From Treponema sp. (GTDB taxonomy: Bacteria > Spirochaetota > Spirochaetia > Treponematales > Breznakiellaceae): a DNA stretch of 8,766 bases. The DNA is taken from the NCBI GenBank assembly GCA_031279925.1, contig JAITHQ010000247.1, positions 1-8,766 of the forward strand, read 5' to 3'. A program made the position numbers and the translations under genes. The notes below the pieces were generated by a model that was not told the origin of the DNA, made no database searches, and saw nothing but the letters and a program-made list of their open reading frames with translations. The stretch's first letter is position 1; each line of letters opens with the position of its first letter. Below, one piece after another: positions 5,516 through 8,766 of the stretch.

Positions 5516-6886
5516 CTATGCGCTGTTATTTTTACCGGCGGCGGCTATCAGTTCCTGGTAGGCTTTTTCATCCAGGGTATATTTTTCGATTAGGATCATT
5601 GCGCCCAGCAGTGTCAGAGCGGGAACGGGGCCTATCAACAGTGTTATGGCAAAAATCGCCTTGCCGCCCTGTTCGGCGTTTGCCACATATCCGCCTATCG
5701 ATAAAAGCAGGCCGGAAAGAAACACCGAAAAACTGGTTCCCAGTTTAGAGATAAAAGTCCATATTCCGTAATAGGCCCCTTCTTTTCGCTCCCCGGTTTT
5801 GGCGGCATCGTATTCAACGGTGTCAGGCACCATTGCAAACGGGGCGACATAACCAAAGCCAACGCCTATTCCAGCGTACACCATAAAAATCAGAAAAAAG
5901 TTTGGGCCAAGCCGCTGCCCCAACAAAAAGATAACCATACAGGCGCTGGCAATAACGGCAAAACAAATCTGGTAGGTCCGCTTCTTCCCTATCCGTTTGG
6001 AAACCATTACCGAGAGGGGAATACACACCATAGCGGTAAGCAAAAGAATCATCATTGCAAGGGGAGTAATATCTGGCCTTTTGTACACATATTCAGTGTA
6101 ATAGGCAAGGATGCTTTGCAGAAACGTAATGCCCATTATGTTAAGCGAATAGGTTAACAGCAGTATAACATAGGGACGGTTTGAAAATACCTGCCGGTAA
6201 GTTGCAAAAAAGCCTTTGGTAGGAAGGTCTTTGGCGCTGTGCCGTTTTTCCCTTACGCCAAAAAAGGTAAGCAGGGTAACCAAGGTCATCACCGCGCCCA
6301 GGCTAAGGCCCATCATTGACCAGCCGAATCGTATATTGCCCGGCCCAATGCCGGCAAAAAAATCCACAATGGGCTGAACCGCCGCCGCGCCCAGAATCGT
6401 GCCAAAAACCGCGCAGCCAAAACGGTAGCCGTTCAGGGAACTTCGTTCATGGTAATCGCCGGTTAGTTCCGGGGTAAGAGAGGAATATGGAATATTGATA
6501 ACTGTTGAGACCGTATTGAGCAGCATCAAAGCAAGGCTTACCCACAAAACCAGCAGAACAGGCTTATCGATATTTGGCGCGGAAAAGAACAGCCACATGG
6601 CAAACATCATGGGAACGGCCCCAGCCAGAAGATAGGGCCGCCGCCTGCCCCAGCGAGTCAATGTCCGGTCGGAAATAAAGCCCATTACCGGGTCTGTTAC
6701 CGCATCCCAAACTTTACCCGCCATTACCGCAATACCCGCCCAGGCTGCGGCAACGCCTACAATGTCGGTAAGGTATTTAAGGCTCCAGAAACCCATAAGG
6801 GTAAAAAACATGTTTCCGCCCAGATCAAAAATACCAAAACCAAGTTTCTGTTTAACGCTTAGCCGTTTGGATTTCCATTCTTCCAT
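5516..6886 (-). CDS. GPH-family (glycoside-pentoside-hexuronide) sugar:cation symporter
   Basis: The 456-residue, multi-spanning inner-membrane protein belongs to the GPH/MelB branch of the major facilitator superfamily, which imports sugars or glycosides with Na+ or H+. About 12 hydrophobic segments are spread along the chain. Family signatures are W60-D61-A-V-T-D65-P (aspartates spaced like the MelB cation-site pair D55/D59), RWGRRRP (78-84) in the first cytoplasmic loop, PYSSLTPELTGDYHERS (133-149), and the late VPDTVEYDAAKTGERKEG (353-370). The substrate cannot be told from sequence. ATG 6886 is preferred over an upstream in-frame ATG at 6940 because GGGGAG lies 6 nt before it, the family N-terminus (KLGFGIFDLGGN) fits, and the longer form would overlap parB. 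It lies 41 nt after parB on the same strand with no terminator between, so co-transcription is likely. The stop is followed by the bidirectional terminator. Confidence 0.9.
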   Translation of the reverse strand: MEEWKSKRLSVKQKLGFGIFDLGGNMFFTLMGFWSLKYLTDIVGVAAAWAGIAVMAGKVWDAVTDPVMGFISDRTLTRWGRRRPYLLAGAVPMMFAMWLFFSAPNIDKPVLLVLWVSLALMLLNTVSTVINIPYSSLTPELTGDYHERSSLNGYRFGCAVFGTILGAAAVQPIVDFFAGIGPGNIRFGWSMMGLSLGAVMTLVTLLTFFGVREKRHSAKDLPTKGFFATYRQVFSNRPYVILLLTYSLNIMGITFLQSILAYYTEYVYKRPDITPLAMMILLLTAMVCIPLSVMVSKRIGKKRTYQICFAVIASACMVIFLLGQRLGPNFFLIFMVYAGIGVGFGYVAPFAMVPDTVEYDAAKTGERKEGAYYGIWTFISKLGTSFSVFLSGLLLSIGGYVANAEQGGKAIFAITLLIGPVPALTLLGAMILIEKYTLDEKAYQELIAAAGKNNSA

Positions 6887-6927
6887 ATTACGCTCCCCTG
6901 CTCCACAAGCGGCTATTCTGAAACAGT

Positions 6928-7863
6928 TTAATCGCCGCACAAAATATCGTACAGCCTTTCCAAATCTTCCATTGAATAATACTCGATGTGAATACGGCCT
7001 TTGGAAAGATCGCCTTCTAAAACCACCTTGGTTCCAAGCCTGCCGATAAATTTTTCTTCTATATCGATAATTTCAGGAGGCCGGACTGCGGCGGACTTTT
7101 CCTTTGCAGCGGCCTTTTCTTCCCCGGCAGGATTATCGTTCAGGCTTGCCACGCATTTTTCCGCCTCCCGCACCGAAAGGCCCTTTGCAAGAATTTCCTG
7201 GAACAGCTTTTCACGCAGTTTTTTGTCGTTTAACGCAAGCAGGGCGCGGGCATGGCCGGGACTAATAATGCCCTGTTCCAGGCTTTTTTGGACATCGGCG
7301 GAAAGTTTAAGCAGCCGCAGGGCGTTTGCCACAGTGGGGCGGCTTTTGCCAACCCTGGCGGCAATCTCCTCCTGGGAAAGGCCGGAAAAGTCCATCAGGT
7401 TTTTGTAAGCCGCCGCTTCTTCTATTGGGTTAAGATCGGTACGCTGAATATTTTCGATAAGGGAAATTTCAAGCCGCTTTTGGTCGGTGTATTCCCGGAT
7501 AATAACCGGAACCTCGGCAAGGCCGGCCAGGCGCGCTGCTCTGGTTCTTCGTTCACCGGCAATGATAATATACGAGCCGTCACCCACGGCGGCGGCGATT
7601 ATCGGTTGAATTATGCCGTGTTCGGCAATGGAATCCGCCAGTTCCCGCAGTTCCGCTTCGTCAAAATTTTTCCGGGGCTGTCCGGGGTTGGGAACAAGTT
7701 TATCCGGCGAAAGATGAACCACCGCGCCCAGGGCCCCTCGTATTGTGTTTTCAGCAAGGGGCGGCCCTGCGTCGTTTCCATCCGCCATATCAAAAACGGA
7801 TACATCATCGTCGGTAGGAAGCAGCGCTTCCAAACCCCTGCCCAGCCCTGTTTTACGCGCCAC
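6928..7863 (-). CDS. parB: Chromosome partitioning protein ParB (Spo0J)
   Basis: The 311-residue protein is the parS-binding CTPase clamp of the ParABS system. The N-terminus (KTGLGRGLEALLP, 4-16) is the conserved Arg-containing ParA-stimulating region. The ParB/Srx domain (about 48-125) includes PNPGQPRKNFD (59-68) and the CTP-binding GERRTRAA (103-110; Thr in the position often held by Trp). ENIQRTDLNP (137-146) leads into a helix-turn-helix (161-187, GLSQEEIAARVGKSRPTVAN) for parS recognition. A charged Ala/Glu/Lys linker (246-262) joins the C-terminal dimerisation domain (264-311). Length and all boxes are complete. The start is GTG 7863, set by a long GGAGGTGAT Shine-Dalgarno lying inside the end of parA, with 9 nt between GGAGG and GTG. 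The 11-nt overlap with parA indicates translational coupling. Confidence 0.97.
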   Translation of the reverse strand: MARKTGLGRGLEALLPTDDDVSVFDMADGNDAGPPLAENTIRGALGAVVHLSPDKLVPNPGQPRKNFDEAELRELADSIAEHGIIQPIIAAAVGDGSYIIIAGERRTRAARLAGLAEVPVIIREYTDQKRLEISLIENIQRTDLNPIEEAAAYKNLMDFSGLSQEEIAARVGKSRPTVANALRLLKLSADVQKSLEQGIISPGHARALLALNDKKLREKLFQEILAKGLSVREAEKCVASLNDNPAGEEKAAAKEKSAAVRPPEIIDIEEKFIGRLGTKVVLEGDLSKGRIHIEYYSMEDLERLYDILCGD

Positions 7864-8611
7864 GCTGAATCACCTCCCGGGCAAGGCTTTGATAGGCTTT
7901 TGCCCCTGAACAAGCGGGATCGTACAGGGAAACGGGCAGTCCGTGAGAAGGGGCTTCGGAAAGGCGGACATTCCGGGGGATAATTGTGGAAAAAACAGCG
8001 CTTTTAAAATAAGCGCTTACCTGTTTAACCACATCCTGCGCCAGCCTGGTGCGGGGATCGTACATGGTAAAAAAAATACCTCCAATGCCAAGCGGCTGAT
8101 TAATGCCTTTCTGAATCCGCTTAACCGTTTGCAGCAAAAGGGTAAGCCCTTCCATGGCAAAATATTCACACTGCATGGGGATAAGCACCTCGTCGGCGGC
8201 TGCCATGCCGTTCAGGGTAAGTACGCCCAGGCTGGGCGGGCAGTCGATCAAAATAAAATCGTAGTGATTTTTTACCGGCTCAAGGGCTTTTTTAAGAAAG
8301 AAATCCCGCTCCTCCTGTTCAATAAGCTCCACCGCCGCGCCGGAAAGGTCTATACTGGCAGGAATTACATCCAAATGGGGAACAACAGTCTTTCTAACGG
8401 CCTCGTCAATACCGGCGGCCCCGGACAAAAGTTCATATATTCCCGGCTTGGGCGGCTTTATCCCCACGCCACTGGAAAGATTCGCCTGGGCGTCAAAGTC
8501 CACCAGCAGCACGGACTTTCCCTCTTCCGCAAGATATGCGCCTATATTGATGGCGGAAGTAGTCTTTCCTACTCCCCCTTTTTGATTCACAAAGACGTAA
8601 ATCTTACCCAT
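7853..8611 (-). CDS. parA: Chromosome partitioning ATPase ParA (Soj)
   Basis: The 252-residue protein is a small chromosomal ParA (Soj type, no N-terminal helix-turn-helix). It binds DNA non-specifically when ATP-bound and is stimulated by ParB to move or position origins. It has the deviant Walker A KGGVGKTT (11-18, signature lysine K11), the A' motif VDFDAQANLS (37-46, D40), Walker B FILIDCPPS (119-127, D123), YDPRTRLA (184-191) and RNVRLSEAPSHGLP (213-226). All are intact and the length is standard. The start is fixed by the family N-terminus, since MGKIYVFVNQKGG leads directly into the P-loop. No ribosome binding site precedes the ATG, but a promoter-like pair ends 6 nt upstream. The 3' end overlaps parB by 11 nt. 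The gene is first in a likely parA-parB-transporter operon. Confidence 0.97.
   Translation of the reverse strand: MGKIYVFVNQKGGVGKTTSAINIGAYLAEEGKSVLLVDFDAQANLSSGVGIKPPKPGIYELLSGAAGIDEAVRKTVVPHLDVIPASIDLSGAAVELIEQEERDFFLKKALEPVKNHYDFILIDCPPSLGVLTLNGMAAADEVLIPMQCEYFAMEGLTLLLQTVKRIQKGINQPLGIGGIFFTMYDPRTRLAQDVVKQVSAYFKSAVFSTIIPRNVRLSEAPSHGLPVSLYDPACSGAKAYQSLAREVIQRGA
7864..7878 (-). promoter_or_regulatory. parB ribosome binding site within the parA coding end
   Basis: GGGAGGTGAT (7878-7869 on the minus strand) is a long match to the 16S anti-Shine-Dalgarno complement. It lies inside the last codons of parA, 9 nt from the GTG at 7863 when counted from GGAGG. It decides the GTG start and supports coupled translation. 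Confidence 0.85.
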
Positions 8612-8617
8612 ACTACA

Positions 8618-8647
8618 ACTATATACGATTTATAGAGAATATGTAAC
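8618..8647 (-). promoter_or_regulatory. Candidate parA promoter, leaderless layout
   Basis: On the minus strand TATAGT (8623-8618, 5 of 6 to the -10 consensus) lies 18 nt after GTTACA (8647-8642, 4 of 6 to the -35). The -10 box ends 6 nt before the parA ATG, which predicts transcription starting at or next to the start codon. No Shine-Dalgarno sequence is present. An alternative -10, TATAAA (8634-8629), would give a leader of about 16 nt, also without a ribosome binding site. Confidence 0.5.
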
Positions 8648-8766
8648 TGCCTCGTATCCAGGGCTCCTGCATTTACTTTTCTGAAGGCAACAATTCTGGA
8701 AAATTCTGAAATTTAGCAGAAAATATGAATCAAAAAACCGAAGAAGGAACGGATAGGAAGGGAAAA

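Noticed and set aside
6887..6940. Upstream ATG start for the GPH transporter
   Set aside because: It would overlap the parB end, and the added 18 residues are not typical; ATG 6886 has a GGGGAG site 6 nt upstream.
7252..7983. 243-codon plus-strand open frame
   Set aside because: It lies antisense to parB and the end of parA, both of which are firmly identified.
7943..8635. 230-codon plus-strand open frame
   Set aside because: It is antisense to parA and reads as a GC-skewed shadow with no recognisable motif.
8634..8766. Open minus-strand frame upstream of parA, and a short plus-strand frame from ATG 8725
   Set aside because: Neither has a ribosome binding site or recognisable protein features. 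The minus frame ends inside the candidate parA promoter and the plus frame is only 14 codons before the window edge.

Overview
The window looks like chromosomal DNA of a spirochaete, most likely a Treponema of the termite-gut or related host-associated kind. The evidence is the combination of a full-length 67K-type SppA, a small spirochaetal-looking beta-barrel protein, a GPH sugar transporter, a chromosomal Soj/Spo0J (ParA/ParB) pair, and two accessory families common in gut Treponema and Bacteroidetes: an AAA ATPase ending in a PD-(D/E)XK-like domain, and an Rpn/COG5464 nuclease with EGR repeats. The genus is inferred from gene style and not proven.

Layout, left to right. Positions 1-87 hold the first 29 codons of an unidentified minus-strand gene. 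Positions 88-227 are intergenic and carry two related palindromes. An AAA+ ATPase (228-1463, minus) follows, with a strong sigma70-like promoter placed so that the mRNA would be leaderless. An AT-rich stretch dense in inverted and direct repeats (1501-1612) lies behind it. The sppA-type protease gene (1715-3439, minus) comes next. A divergent intergenic region leads to the Rpn-family gene (3638-4642, plus), whose 3' part is a ten-copy 12-nt repeat. A small secreted or outer-membrane beta-barrel gene (4840-5433, plus) ends at a strong terminator that also serves the converging operon.

The right part (5516-8611) is one minus-strand cluster read parA, parB, GPH transporter. parA and parB overlap by 11 nt and are probably translationally coupled. 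The transporter follows 41 nt later with its own ribosome binding site. ParA and ParB would act together in chromosome partitioning, but no complete parS site is visible here. The transporter is a passenger with no obvious link to segregation.

Nothing in the window amounts to a convincing new multi-gene system. The most informative unusual signals are two predicted leaderless promoters (ATPase and parA), a dispersed palindrome family with a TGCAAAA core, the repeat-rich region behind the ATPase promoter, and two repeat-driven coding polymorphism candidates. No tRNA, rRNA, CRISPR array or intact insertion sequence was seen, and no gene-free stretch exceeds 300 bases.
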